Source of the DNA: an uncultured Bacteroidales bacterium
Lineage (GTDB): Bacteria; Bacteroidota; Bacteroidia; Bacteroidales; P3
DNA: 53,486 nt
Assembly (NCBI GenBank): GCA_944320465.1
Contig: CALUHO010000019.1
Span: 1 to 53,486 of the forward strand
Direction of reading: 5' to 3'
The translations under genes and the position numbers were made by a program. Below, piece after piece: positions 1 through 8,410 of the stretch (position 1 is its first letter; every line of letters starts with the position of its first letter). The notes under the pieces are model-generated. The model made no database searches, was not told the origin of the DNA, and worked only from the letters and a program-made list of their open reading frames with translations.

Positions 1-117
1 CATGCTCATGAAACGGCATCAACGGATCGCACCTTTGTTCTCTGATGGTTTTTGGGTGACACGGTGACGAAGTCAGGTCTAATGCCGATTGGGTTTAAGG
101 CGGGCGAATTTACAAAA

Positions 118-160
118 AAAAGGAAACGGAACGCTTGTTTGGAGCGAACCGCTTCCTTTT
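118..160. terminator. Bidirectional hairpin terminator after rfbC
   Basis: The arms at 118-129 (AAAAGGAAACGG) and 149-160 (CCGCTTCCTTTT) pair over 12 bp with one mismatch. The A-run to the left becomes a T-run on the minus strand, so this fits a rho-independent terminator for rfbC, whose stop lies at 215. The T-run on the right would let it act on plus-strand transcripts too. Confidence 0.7.
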
Positions 161-214
161 AATCAATCGAGGTGTTTTGTTGACAGGACACGTATCAGGA
201 CGGAATAAACCGGC

Positions 215-763
215 TTAGAATACAAACGGGCTGTCGAAGTCCTTGAAAGACACCCCTTTTTGGTCTTTGGCCGAAAGAAGGGGATGTTCGCATTTCCAGT
301 CGATGCCCAAGTCGGGGTCGTTCCAGAGGATGCAGCCTTCGGTTTCAGGCGCGTAAGGAGCGGTGACCTTATAGGCAAAAACCGTGTTGTCCTGCCGCGT
401 CACGAAGCCGTGCGCCATGCCGGCCGGCAGCAGGAATTGCCATTTGTTCTCTTCGGTCAGTTCCACGCAGACATGCTGCCCGTAAGTGGGGGAGCCTTTG
501 CGGAGGTCTACCGCCACGTCCATGACCGCGCCTCGGATGACCCTGACAATTTTGTCCTGGGCAAAAGGCGGTTTCTGGAAATGCAGTCCCCGTAGCACGC
601 CTTTGGCCGACATGGATTCGTTGTCTTGCACGAAAGTGTATTCCAGTCCGGCTTCTTTCCATTTCCGTTCGGAATAGCTTTCCATGAAATAACCTCGTTC
701 ATCTTTGAACACATCCGGCTTGATAATCAGCACGCCTTCTATTTTCGTTTTTTCAAATTGCAT
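215..763 (-). CDS. rfbC: dTDP-4-dehydrorhamnose 3,5-epimerase
   Basis: This 182-residue protein has the usual length and core of RmlC epimerases, which make dTDP-4-keto-L-rhamnose for surface polysaccharides in the cytoplasm. Seen: LRGLHFQ with the catalytic-base histidine near residue 62, VDLRKGSPTYGQH, and the tyrosine-containing YAPETEGCILWNDPDLGIDW region. The start at 763 (MQFEKTKIEGV) is chosen over the in-frame ATG at 823 because it matches the family N-terminus and has AAAGGA just upstream. The other rhamnose genes (rfbA, rfbB, rfbD) are not beside it here. It is the last gene of the minus-strand group and is followed by a terminator. Its upstream region carries unusual short repeats (802-1009). 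Confidence 0.93.
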   Translation of the reverse strand: MQFEKTKIEGVLIIKPDVFKDERGYFMESYSERKWKEAGLEYTFVQDNESMSAKGVLRGLHFQKPPFAQDKIVRVIRGAVMDVAVDLRKGSPTYGQHVCVELTEENKWQFLLPAGMAHGFVTRQDNTVFAYKVTAPYAPETEGCILWNDPDLGIDWKCEHPLLSAKDQKGVSFKDFDSPFVF

Positions 764-801
764 TTTGTATCCTTTAGAAAATCCTATTTGTAAAATCAAT
801 C

Positions 802-1009
802 TTTCGACCCGAAAATCCGCCAATAAGTCTTATCTGATTTCTCGACACCCAATCTAACTCGATTTAGCAGAAATCGAATCTATTAACTTGCCTCTCGACC
901 CGGAAATCAAACCCAGGTTTAGCAGACATGAGCCTTCTTCGACCCGAAAAATCAAATTCGGTCCAATAACCACCGACTTTGCCATTAATCTTCGACCCGA
1001 AAAATCAAA
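802..1009. repeat. Cluster of four short repeats upstream of rfbC
   Basis: The motif TTCGACCCGAAAAATCAAA occurs exactly at 938-956 and 991-1009, with shorter or diverged copies at 802-817 (TTTCGACCCGAAAATC) and 893-913. Spacing is irregular (about 92, 45 and 53 bp). Other short words recur between them (TTTAGCAG twice, CCAATAA twice). The block lies in the 484-bp gene-free stretch 764-1247, directly upstream of rfbC. I see no convincing gene here. The function is unknown; regulator sites or the remains of a decayed tandem array are both possible. Confidence 0.6.
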
Positions 1010-1067
1010 CCTTTTGGAGAAAACCAACTTCGTGACGAGAAATCTGGCCTTGCGCGTTGGCCTCCCG

Positions 1068-1204
1068 GCCTCATAAAAAAGGCGAAAAAGCAACTTCCTT
1101 TCAGAAAGCGTTAAAAAGGGCGTTCTGTTTGAAGCCGACGCAGTCGGCGAGTTAACGCCCTTTAGCTTTCAGAAAGGAAAGTTGCCGCCTTTTTTATGGG
1201 CCGG
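1068..1204. repeat. Long imperfect palindrome (possible MITE-like element)
   Basis: The left arm (about 1073-1124, beginning ATAAAAAAGGCG) pairs with the reverse complement of about 1151-1197 over roughly 45-50 bp with small bulges. At the centre a perfect hairpin, GCCGAC-GCA-GTCGGC, lies at 1134-1148. The whole would form one long cruciform or RNA hairpin between lpdA and the rfbC upstream repeats. No flanking duplication could be assigned. Confidence 0.6.
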
Positions 1205-1218
1205 AAAGTTTTCTTTTG

Positions 1219-1246
1219 TTACTTTTCTTTTTGAAAAGAAAAGTAA
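1219..1246. terminator. Perfect A/T-rich palindrome just after lpdA stop
   Basis: The perfect 13-bp inverted repeat TTACTTTTCTTTT / AAAAGAAAAGTAA is separated by TG and ends one base before the lpdA stop codon (1248-1250). Its position suits a transcript end for lpdA, but the stem is almost purely A/T, so termination strength is uncertain. It could also belong to the neighbouring palindromic element. Confidence 0.45.
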
Positions 1247-1247
1247 A

Positions 1248-2642
1248 TCAACAGTGAACGCATTCGCCGTAAGCCACTTCCACCGCCTCCAAAAAGCTCT
1301 CCGACAAGGTCGGGTGCGGATGAACGGCATGAATGATATCGTGCGCGGTAATCTTCTGCTGCCGGACCATCACCGCTTCGGCAATCATTTCCGTCACGTT
1401 TTCACCCACCATGTGGCATCCCAGGAGCAGCCCGGTCTTGGCATCGAAGATGACCTTGACAAAACCGTCCCGGTTCCCCATGGCCGTGGCCTTGCCGGAT
1501 GCGGTGAACGGGATTTTCCCAACCTTGAGTTCGTAACCGGCTTCCAAGGCTTTCTTTTCGCTCATGCCCACCGAAGCGATTTCGGGCGAAGTATAGGTGC
1601 AGCCCGGGATATTGCTGTAATCCACCGGCACCGGATCCAAGCCCGCGATCTTTTCCACGCAGACCTTGGCTTCGCGCGAAGCCACATGCGCCAAAGCCGC
1701 TCCCGGCGTGATGTCGCCGATAGCGTAGATGCCTTCCACATTGGTCCTGCAGAACTCGTCGGTCACAATCTTGCCTCTTTCCATCTGCACGCCCAAGGCT
1801 TCAAGCCCTAAGCCCTCCAAGTTGGGAACAACGCCGACTGCCGAAAGCACGATATCGCATTCATGCACTTCTTCGCCCTTCTTGGTCTTGATATACACCT
1901 TGCATTTGCCGCCTGTCGTATCCACTTTTTCCACCGAGGCATCCGTCATGACCTTCATGCCGTTCTTGCGGAAACTCCGGTTCAGGTAGGCCGATGAGTC
2001 GGCGTCTTCCACCGGCACGATGTTCGGCATGAATTCCACCAACGTCACCTTGGTGCCGATGCTCTGGTAAAAATGCGCGAATTCGGAACCGATAGCGCCC
2101 GATCCGACCACAATCATGCTTTCCGGCTGTTCCGGCAGCGTCATCGCCTGACGGTAGCCGATAATCTTGACCCCGTCCTGGGGCAGGTTTGGCAGCACTT
2201 TGCTGCGGGATCCTGTGGCCAGAATGATATGCTTGGCCGTGAAATCCTTCAGGCTCCCGTCCTCGTTCATCTTCACGCATACGGTCTTGTCCGGCTTCAG
2301 GCTGGCTTCCCCGGCAATGACTTCCACCTTGTATTTGTTCAGCAGGAACTGCACCCCTTTGGCCATCGTTTCGGCCACGCCCCGGCTGCGGGCTACAATC
2401 GCCTTGAAATCAGGCTTCACTTCGCCTTCGATATTCAGGCCGTAATTAGCCGCATGTTTGGCATACTGGTAAACCTGGGCGCTTTTGAGCAGGGCTTTGG
2501 TCGGGATGCAGCCCCAATTGAGGCAGATTCCGCCTAATTCCGCCCGTTCCACCACGGCTGTCTTGAACCCTAACTGGGAAGCACGGATAGCAGCCACGTA
2601 ACCACCGGGACCGCTTCCAATCACGATTACATCAAAATCCAT
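1248..2642 (-). CDS. lpdA: Dihydrolipoyl dehydrogenase (E3)
   Basis: This 464-residue flavoprotein reoxidises the dihydrolipoyl groups of 2-oxoacid dehydrogenase or glycine-cleavage complexes, using NAD+. Seen: the N-terminal FAD fold (VIVIGSGPGGYVAA), the redox disulfide in GGICLNWGCIPTK (Cys40 and Cys45), a second nucleotide-binding motif (VVGSGAIGSEFAHF), the FAD site AIGDIT, and the C-terminal catalytic HPHPTLSE. The length is normal. The E1 and E2 components are not adjacent, so the partner complex cannot be named. The 211 bp upstream (2643-2853) separate it from ackA on the same strand and show no gene. Confidence 0.96.
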   Translation of the reverse strand: MDFDVIVIGSGPGGYVAAIRASQLGFKTAVVERAELGGICLNWGCIPTKALLKSAQVYQYAKHAANYGLNIEGEVKPDFKAIVARSRGVAETMAKGVQFLLNKYKVEVIAGEASLKPDKTVCVKMNEDGSLKDFTAKHIILATGSRSKVLPNLPQDGVKIIGYRQAMTLPEQPESMIVVGSGAIGSEFAHFYQSIGTKVTLVEFMPNIVPVEDADSSAYLNRSFRKNGMKVMTDASVEKVDTTGGKCKVYIKTKKGEEVHECDIVLSAVGVVPNLEGLGLEALGVQMERGKIVTDEFCRTNVEGIYAIGDITPGAALAHVASREAKVCVEKIAGLDPVPVDYSNIPGCTYTSPEIASVGMSEKKALEAGYELKVGKIPFTASGKATAMGNRDGFVKVIFDAKTGLLLGCHMVGENVTEMIAEAVMVRQQKITAHDIIHAVHPHPTLSESFLEAVEVAYGECVHC

Positions 2643-2853
2643 TGTCTATTTTTCTTTTCTGTATCCCTGTTTCTTTCGGCCTGTCCGTGGCATCAAGACC
2701 CGGACGCTTTCCTTTCGGATCGGCATCGCCCGAAAACGAAACAGGAATAGGTTTGTATAAATTTTACACTCTCCAATGACCTATGCCTCTGAAAACACAA
2801 GCACGGAAGCCGTTCGGTCGGGAATCTGCGGCATAGGGCAGGGTATAAATTGA

Positions 2854-4059
2854 TTATCTTTCTTTTACAATGTTCATCGTATCGGTGGCGATTACCAATT
2901 CCTCATCGGTGCTGACCACGGCCACCTTCACTTTCGATTCCGGCTTGGAAAGGATCGCATCCACGCCCCGGAGGCCGTTGTTCTTCTGGGCATCGAAGGC
3001 CACGCCCATGAATTCCAGTCCTTTGCAGATTTCTGCACGAACCATGAAATCGTTTTCTCCGATGCCGCCGGTAAAGAGAATCAAGTCCACGCCGCCCATC
3101 GCAGCCGCGTAGGCTCCCACGTATTTCTTGACACGGTAGCAGAACATCGCAATCGCCGTCTCAGCTTGCTTGTTGCCCTCGGAAGCCGCCTTGTGCAGGT
3201 CGCGCATATCCGAAGAAACCCCCGAAAAGCCCTGCAAGCCGCATTGTTTGCTGAAATAGGCATTCGCCTTTTCCGGTGTCAGGTTTTCCTTTTCCATGAT
3301 GGCGATGGCTGCGCCCAGATCCAAATCCCCGGCGCGGGTCCCCATCATCAGGCCTTCCACCGGCGTATAGCCCATCGAGGTGTCCACGCTCTTGCCATCG
3401 AGCACGGCCGCTACCGATGCCCCGTTGCCTAAGTGGCAGGAGACGATGCGGCTGTGGTTCACGTCTAGTCCGGCCAGTTCAGCCGCCTTGCGCGACACGA
3501 ATTTGTGGCTGGTGCCATGGAAGCCGTAACGGCGCATCTTGTCCTTTTCGTAGAACTTGTACGGAATGGCGTACATATAGGCGTAGTCGGGCATCGTCTG
3601 ATGGAAGGAAGTATCGAACACGCCCACTTGCGGCACATTCGGCAACAAGGCTTTCATCGACTCGATTCCCTTGATATTGGCCGGATTATGAAGCGGTGCC
3701 AAAGGAATGCATTCTTTCAGGTCCTTCATCACTTCCTCATTGATCAGGACGCTGTCCTTGAAGGTTTCCCCGCCATGCACCACCCGGTGGCCTACTGCTT
3801 CGATTTCCTTGAGGTCCTTGATGACCCCGTATCGGGGATGCACCAAGTATTCCAATACCCAGTTGATGCCCACTTGGTGGTCGGGTACCGGCTTGGAAAA
3901 CTTGTGCTTTTCGCCGTCCGTGCCTTGGTGGGTCAGCTCGCCTTCCGGCAGGCCGATTTTCTCGACTACGCCCTTGGCCAGGACTTCGCCTTTCGCGCCC
4001 ATGTCGATCAACTGGTATTTGATCGAGGAGCTTCCGCAATTCAGTACTAAGATTTTCAT
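2854..4059 (-). CDS. ackA: Acetate kinase
   Basis: This 401-residue enzyme interconverts acetyl phosphate + ADP and acetate + ATP, the ATP-forming step of acetate fermentation in the cytoplasm. The ASKHA-fold motifs are present: MKILVLNCGSSSIKY at the N-terminus, GHRVVHGG, RYGFHGTSHKF, SCHLGNGAS and LILFTGGIGEN. The usual partner phosphotransacetylase (pta) is not next to it. The 228 bp between it and the relA/spoT gene upstream hold no gene I can support. Confidence 0.97.
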   Translation of the reverse strand: MKILVLNCGSSSIKYQLIDMGAKGEVLAKGVVEKIGLPEGELTHQGTDGEKHKFSKPVPDHQVGINWVLEYLVHPRYGVIKDLKEIEAVGHRVVHGGETFKDSVLINEEVMKDLKECIPLAPLHNPANIKGIESMKALLPNVPQVGVFDTSFHQTMPDYAYMYAIPYKFYEKDKMRRYGFHGTSHKFVSRKAAELAGLDVNHSRIVSCHLGNGASVAAVLDGKSVDTSMGYTPVEGLMMGTRAGDLDLGAAIAIMEKENLTPEKANAYFSKQCGLQGFSGVSSDMRDLHKAASEGNKQAETAIAMFCYRVKKYVGAYAAAMGGVDLILFTGGIGENDFMVRAEICKGLEFMGVAFDAQKNNGLRGVDAILSKPESKVKVAVVSTDEELVIATDTMNIVKER

Positions 4060-4287
4060 ATCGCAATAAGTTGTATATTCTGTTGTCTTCCGCCCTGAAG
4101 GATGTTCCGTTTTCCGGAATCGTATCGGTCAAGGCTTTGTTTTCTTCCAGCTTTCCGCGTCGGGAACCGTTTCGTCTGCCGCGCATTCCCAAACGCTATA
4201 AACGCTATGTTTCCCTCTTCCGAACCTGTCCCCGATTCATCAACATGCCGAGGATCGGGTGGAAAAAGGCTATTTCTCTTTAAAAGG

Positions 4288-6570
4288 CTATACCTCTTTT
4301 TGGTCTATCCGCTTCACTTTCTCAACCCCGTCAACCTGGTTCACCCTGTCCATCATGTCTTGCAAGTGAGTGGTGTTGTTGATATAAAGCATGATCTGGC
4401 CTTCGAACACGCCTTCGGCTGATTTCATGTTGATGGAACGGATATTGATCTGGGAATCGTCGTTGACCTTTTCCAATATGTCCTTGGCCATGCCCGGGCG
4501 GTCGAAGCCGTTGATCGAAATCCCGGTCAGGAATCCGATGCGCTCGTTCTTCTTCCATTTGGCTTTGACAATTCGGTTGCCGTACTGGGACATCAGCTCG
4601 ATAGCTTTGGGGCAGTTGGTCCGGTGTACTTCGATGCCCTTGTTAGGGATGATGATGCCGATCACGTCATCGCCCGGAATCGGGTTGCAGCACTCGGGGA
4701 TGATGTAGTTGAGCTTCTGGATATCGTTGCCCAGCAGGAGGCTTTCGGGCTTGTTTTCCACTTGCGCCTGGATGGCATCCTGCAAGTTGAGCGCGTTGCT
4801 TTGCGTCTGTGGCGCATTCTTGGCCTGGTTGCTGGAACCTCCACGGCGGAACATCTGCCAGAACCAGTTTTCGTGTTTCTCTTCCTGCGGTTTGAAGATA
4901 GGCTTGATATCTTTTTCCTCTATCTTGTGCATGGCCACATCGTAGAAAAGCTCCGATTTGTTCTTGCGCGAGAAGGCATTCTGTATCGTCCGGATGTTTT
5001 CTTCGGTAAACGGCACGGAAAGGGTAGCCAGTATTTGTTGCAAGGCATCGCGGCCTTGGTTATAGTAACGGGCGTGTTCCTCGCGCAGCCATTGGCGTAT
5101 CTTGGATTTGGCACGGGAGGAAACCACATAGTCGAGCCAGGTCTCGCTCGGCTTCTGGGTCTTGGAAGTGATGATTTCCACCTGGTCGCCGTTCTTGAGT
5201 TTCTGGTTGATGGGCACCAGTTTGTGGTTCACTTTGGCTCCAATCACGGTGAAACCGATTTCGGAATGGATATGGAAGGCAAAGTCGAGCACGGTGGAAC
5301 CCGCCGGCAGGCTCTTGACCTCGCCGGTAGGCGTATAGACATAGATTTCGCCGTTGAAGAAGTTCTGCCGGAAGTCGTTCAGGAAACTCAACGAATTGTC
5401 CGAGGCGGAATGTTCCAGCATTTCCTTTATCTTGTTCAGCCAGAGGTCGAGCCCGGTCTCTCCGTCGGGATTGATGCCTTCGTTCTTGTAGCGCCAGTGG
5501 GCTGCATAGCCTCTTTCGGCTATTTCATCCATCCGTTTGGAACGAATCTGCACCTCTATCCACCGCCCTGTGCTGCTCATGACAGTAGTATGCAGGGCCT
5601 CGTAGCCGTTGGATTTGGGTATCGCGATCCAGTCGCGCAGCCGGTCGGGATTTGCCCGGTAGAGGCTGTTGACAATGGCATAGACACGGTAGCAGTCGGC
5701 TTTTTCGTTCTCCACCGGCGAATCCAGCACAATCCTGATCGCAAACAGGTCATAGACTTCCTCGAAGGGAATTCCCTTCTTCTTCATCTTGCCCCAAATG
5801 GAACAAATGGACTTGACACGGCCCGAAATCGAGAACTTGAGGCATTCCGCGTCCAATTTCTTGCGAATCGGGTCTATGAAGTTGTTAATCAAATCCTCTC
5901 GTTCCGGCTCGCTTTGCTTGATTTTCTCGGCGATAAAGCTGTAGATGTCCGGCTCGGTGTATTTCATGGCCAGGTCCTCCAGTTCGCTCTTGATGGAGAA
6001 AAGCCCCAGACGGTGGGCGAGGGGAGCATAGACGTTGATGGTCTCGGATGCAATCTTGAGTTGCTTGTCGCGAGCCATGGAGTCGAGCGTGCGCATGTTG
6101 TGCAGGCGGTCGGCTAGCTTGATCAAGATAACCCGCACATCGTCCGAAAGCGAGAAGAGCAGTTTCTTGAAGTTCTCGGCCTGAATCGAGAACGATTGGT
6201 TCTGGTCGAAAATGGCATCGATTTTGGTCAGCCCGTCCACAATGCGGGCCACGGTAGGACCGAAGCCGTTTTCTATATCGGTCAGCGTGTATTCGGTGTC
6301 TTCCACCACGTCGTGCAGCAGGGCGCAGACCACGGCGGTAGGCCCTAAGCCAATGTCTTCCACCACGATATGAGCCACTTCCAAAGGATGGTAGATATAG
6401 GGTTCGCCGGATTTGCGGCGGGTATGCCCGTGCGCGGTCACCGCCAGAACAAAGGCTTTGTGGATCGCATCGTGTTCCTCTTGGCTTATCTCGCGTTTGA
6501 ACGATTTGAAGATGAGTCGGTACCGCCTCAAAATCTCTTTTTTCTCTTGTGCTTCGTCAATCTTGTACAT
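4288..6570 (-). CDS. RelA/SpoT family (p)ppGpp synthetase/hydrolase
   Basis: This 760-residue protein has full Rel/SpoT architecture. The N-terminal HD hydrolase domain (HDVVEDTEYT, His86-Asp87) looks intact, so hydrolysis of (p)ppGpp is likely. The synthetase domain follows at about 230-355 (YDLFAIRIV, IAIPKSNGYEALHTTV, EVQIRSKRMDEIAERGYAAHW), then a TGS domain near 400-460 (YTPTGEVKSLPAGSTVLDFAFHIH, here split by reading), a helical/zinc-finger-like region (PECCNPIPGDDVIG) and a C-terminal ACT domain (about 680-760). It controls the stringent response. Its start overlaps the end of the upstream phosphoesterase gene by 14 bp, suggesting translational coupling. Confidence 0.95.
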   Translation of the reverse strand: MYKIDEAQEKKEILRRYRLIFKSFKREISQEEHDAIHKAFVLAVTAHGHTRRKSGEPYIYHPLEVAHIVVEDIGLGPTAVVCALLHDVVEDTEYTLTDIENGFGPTVARIVDGLTKIDAIFDQNQSFSIQAENFKKLLFSLSDDVRVILIKLADRLHNMRTLDSMARDKQLKIASETINVYAPLAHRLGLFSIKSELEDLAMKYTEPDIYSFIAEKIKQSEPEREDLINNFIDPIRKKLDAECLKFSISGRVKSICSIWGKMKKKGIPFEEVYDLFAIRIVLDSPVENEKADCYRVYAIVNSLYRANPDRLRDWIAIPKSNGYEALHTTVMSSTGRWIEVQIRSKRMDEIAERGYAAHWRYKNEGINPDGETGLDLWLNKIKEMLEHSASDNSLSFLNDFRQNFFNGEIYVYTPTGEVKSLPAGSTVLDFAFHIHSEIGFTVIGAKVNHKLVPINQKLKNGDQVEIITSKTQKPSETWLDYVVSSRAKSKIRQWLREEHARYYNQGRDALQQILATLSVPFTEENIRTIQNAFSRKNKSELFYDVAMHKIEEKDIKPIFKPQEEKHENWFWQMFRRGGSSNQAKNAPQTQSNALNLQDAIQAQVENKPESLLLGNDIQKLNYIIPECCNPIPGDDVIGIIIPNKGIEVHRTNCPKAIELMSQYGNRIVKAKWKKNERIGFLTGISINGFDRPGMAKDILEKVNDDSQINIRSINMKSAEGVFEGQIMLYINNTTHLQDMMDRVNQVDGVEKVKRIDQKEV

Positions 6571-7192
6571 GGGCTTGATTTTTAAGGGAGGAACTCAGTG
6601 GATTACTCGTGGTGCTATGCAGCCCGGCGGTTGCCGGATTGCTTTCGGGTTGTTCTGCCGGCCTCGAATCCGGACAAACCGTGCGGGCGTGTCCGAGGCT
6701 GGCGCGGTCCAAGTCGAAGACTTCCAGATTGGACAGCTTCTTGCCGTCAATGTCGAGCCGGACGGCGGTGATATGGGCATGGAAGCCTTTGTTCCCGGCT
6801 GCTCCGGGATTGATATGCATCCAGCCATGTTTCTTGTCGAGCATCACTTTGAGGATATGCGAATGCCCGCTGATGAAGATATCCGGTTTCTCGGCTTCGA
6901 GCCAAGGAAGGATGCCGGGCTCGTAATGGCCGGGATAGCCACCGATATGGGTCATGGCTATCTTGCAGCCTTCGCATTCGAAAATCCGCCTTTCCTTGAG
7001 GCTGATCCGAACCAAGTAGTCATCGATATTCCCATAGACGGCCAGTGTGGGTCTGAAAGCGGATAAACGGTCCAGCACAGGCAGCCCTCCCAAATCCCCG
7101 GCATGCCACAGGCACTGGCAGGGTTCCAGAAAACGGAGTACCTGAGGGAGAAGTTCTCCATGGGTGTCGGATAAAATGCCTACTTTGGTCAT
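6557..7192 (-). CDS. YfcE/MJ0936-type metallophosphoesterase
   Basis: This is a calcineurin-like phosphodiesterase with all metal-site motifs in order: LSDTHG, HAGDLGG, VYGNIDD, MTHIGGYPGH and ISGHSH. The start at 7192 (MTKVGILSDTH) is chosen because the family begins there; an in-frame ATG at 7249 only adds an unrelated stretch. At 211 residues it is about 40-45 longer than usual family members: after the last beta strand (SNLEVFDLD) there is a low-complexity tail rich in Ser, Pro and Asn that runs into the relA/spoT start. The tail may be a real extension or the product of a 3' frameshift. The physiological substrate is not known. Confidence 0.85.
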   Translation of the reverse strand: MTKVGILSDTHGELLPQVLRFLEPCQCLWHAGDLGGLPVLDRLSAFRPTLAVYGNIDDYLVRISLKERRIFECEGCKIAMTHIGGYPGHYEPGILPWLEAEKPDIFISGHSHILKVMLDKKHGWMHINPGAAGNKGFHAHITAVRLDIDGKKLSNLEVFDLDRASLGHARTVCPDSRPAEQPESNPATAGLHSTTSNPLSSSLKNQAHVQD

Positions 7193-7325
7193 GACGGATT
7201 CTCTATTGCTGCATTTGTTTACGGGTTTGAGGTGTCTTCCGTGAGACACTTTCCCTTTTACCGGAATGGGCCGGGTTTTCGTTGGAAGCGGATCGGGCTG
7301 ATGCTGCGTTCAGCCGAAGACGGGC

Positions 7326-7817
7326 TTAGCGGAGCCGGTCGGCGGAACGCACCAATGCTTCGTCTTTCTTGATGGCTCGCGATGCCATGTTGGTCAAGAT
7401 GAGCGACCCGAATGGCAGGAAACAAATCCAGCGGTAGTTCACGATTCTTCCGGCTTCATCGGCCATGTCCGGAGCAATGTTCGATGCGATGGCATCGGGC
7501 CCCAAGAATAGGAGTCCAAGCAGTATGATGTTGAGAAAGAAGGCGGTGGCGCACAGTTTTATCTGCCGGGGACGGTTCTTGTACGAAAACAAGGCGACAG
7601 CCAGAAATACGATGACCAGCGCGGCCACCATGGTGAAAATGGGGAACCAGTACGATCCGGCTGTAGCGTTGAAAATTTGTCCGTCTCCGGTAAACCCGCT
7701 CATATTCATCGGGTATTCGTGCCCTTTGACATTGAAGCTGACCACAGGTCCGAAAAACAAACTGGCTGTCAACAGCATGGCCAGAAACAGGAATACCGAT
7801 TGGATTCGTTGAATCAT
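7326..7817 (-). CDS. DUF4293 family four-helix membrane protein
   Basis: This 163-residue inner-membrane protein matches the Bacteroidota DUF4293 family by its N-terminus (MIQRIQSVFLFLAMLL), length and topology. Hydrophobic segments lie near residues 7-27, 56-77, 86-106 and 130-146. The first and second are separated by a periplasmic-looking loop rich in Gly and Asn. The function is unknown. It sits alone, 133 bp upstream of the phosphoesterase start on the same strand. Confidence 0.8.
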   Translation of the reverse strand: MIQRIQSVFLFLAMLLTASLFFGPVVSFNVKGHEYPMNMSGFTGDGQIFNATAGSYWFPIFTMVAALVIVFLAVALFSYKNRPRQIKLCATAFFLNIILLGLLFLGPDAIASNIAPDMADEAGRIVNYRWICFLPFGSLILTNMASRAIKKDEALVRSADRLR

Positions 7818-7929
7818 GATTTGTAAAGAGGTTTTAAAGTTAATCTTAAATAGGGGTGTTGAAAAGGTTTTAGTCTCAGTATCAAAAAGCTACATTTCCC
7901 ACACCTCCCAATCCCCAGTCTTTTGAATT

Positions 7930-8076
7930 ACAAATATAGTGAAAGCCGAGAGCAAAGCCAAGCCTGTTTCTTGCATGGCTTTGCCGAGGCGCATCCTATA
8001 TCGTTGCCGAAGTCAACAAATATAGTGAAAGCCGAGAGCAAAGCCAAGCCTGTTTCTTGCATGGCTTTGCCGAGGC
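7930..8076. repeat. Two identical 61-bp direct repeats
   Basis: The 61-bp sequence at 7930-7990, beginning ACAAATATAGTGAAAGCC, recurs without a mismatch at 8016-8076, separated by 25 bp. Each copy contains an imperfect inverted repeat (GCCGAGAGCAAAGCCA and TGGCTTTGCCGAGGC) able to form a hairpin. They lie in the 593-bp non-protein stretch 7818-8410, upstream of the tRNA promoter. A small open frame across them is an artefact of repetition. Confidence 0.85.
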
Positions 8077-8149
8077 ACCACCGTATATGCGGCGAAGCCG
8101 AAAATCTTCAAAATTTCCCTGTTTTCGGTGACGGTTTTAGTTAAAATTG

Positions 8150-8157
8150 TATATTTG
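8150..8157 (+). promoter_or_regulatory. Bacteroidota -7 box for tRNA-Ala
   Basis: TATATTTG matches TAnnTTTG exactly. It lies 63 bp upstream of the mature tRNA 5' end, which leaves room for a leader removed by RNase P. No clear -33 TTG is present. Confidence 0.55.
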
Positions 8158-8220
8158 CAACGCCTTTGCAGCAGGGAGAGATAGTTAACAGGCTGTTTAT
8201 CACTGCCGAGCAAGCAAAGC

Positions 8221-8293
8221 GGGGCATTAGCTCATCTGGTAGAGCGTTTGGTTCGCAATCAAAAGGTAGTGGGTTCGAGTCCCATATGCTCCA
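8221..8293 (+). tRNA. tRNA-Ala (anticodon CGC)
   Basis: The sequence folds as a complete 73-nt cloverleaf: acceptor GGGGCAT/ATGCTCC, D-stem GCTC/GAGC, anticodon stem TTTGG/TCAAA with loop TTCGCAA, T-stem GTGGG/CCCAT with loop TTCGAGT, and discriminator A. The anticodon CGC reads GCG, and the G3-U70 wobble pair in the acceptor, the alanine identity element, confirms the charging. The 3' CCA is not encoded (CGA follows). Confidence 0.95.
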
Positions 8294-8319
8294 CGAATTT
8301 AATTGATAATCAGAAAAAT

Positions 8320-8355
8320 AAAAAGGATGGAACGCCTGCCGTTTCCATCCTTTTT
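8320..8355. terminator. Bidirectional terminator between tRNA-Ala and exonuclease gene
   Basis: The stem AAAAAGGATGGAAC / GTTTCCATCCTTTTT closes a 7-nt loop and has A-runs and T-runs on its two sides. It ends the plus-strand tRNA transcript and can also end the minus-strand exonuclease transcript, whose stop is at 8411. Confidence 0.85.
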
Positions 8356-8410
8356 CGTTATCTACAAACAACATGGGCATACATCTGCCTCATCAAGAGA
8401 ATACCCGTAT

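Noticed and set aside
75..97. Possible degenerate right end of element B at the window start
   Set aside because: Only about 20 bp resemble the terminal repeat, with two indels, and nothing before it matches the element body.
802..1009. CRISPR array
   Set aside because: Repeats are short, diverged and irregularly spaced, and no cas genes are in the window.
4624..6117. 497-codon plus-strand ORF opposite relA/spoT
   Set aside because: It is antisense to a complete, motif-rich gene and has no protein family features; such shadows are common in G+C-rich coding DNA.
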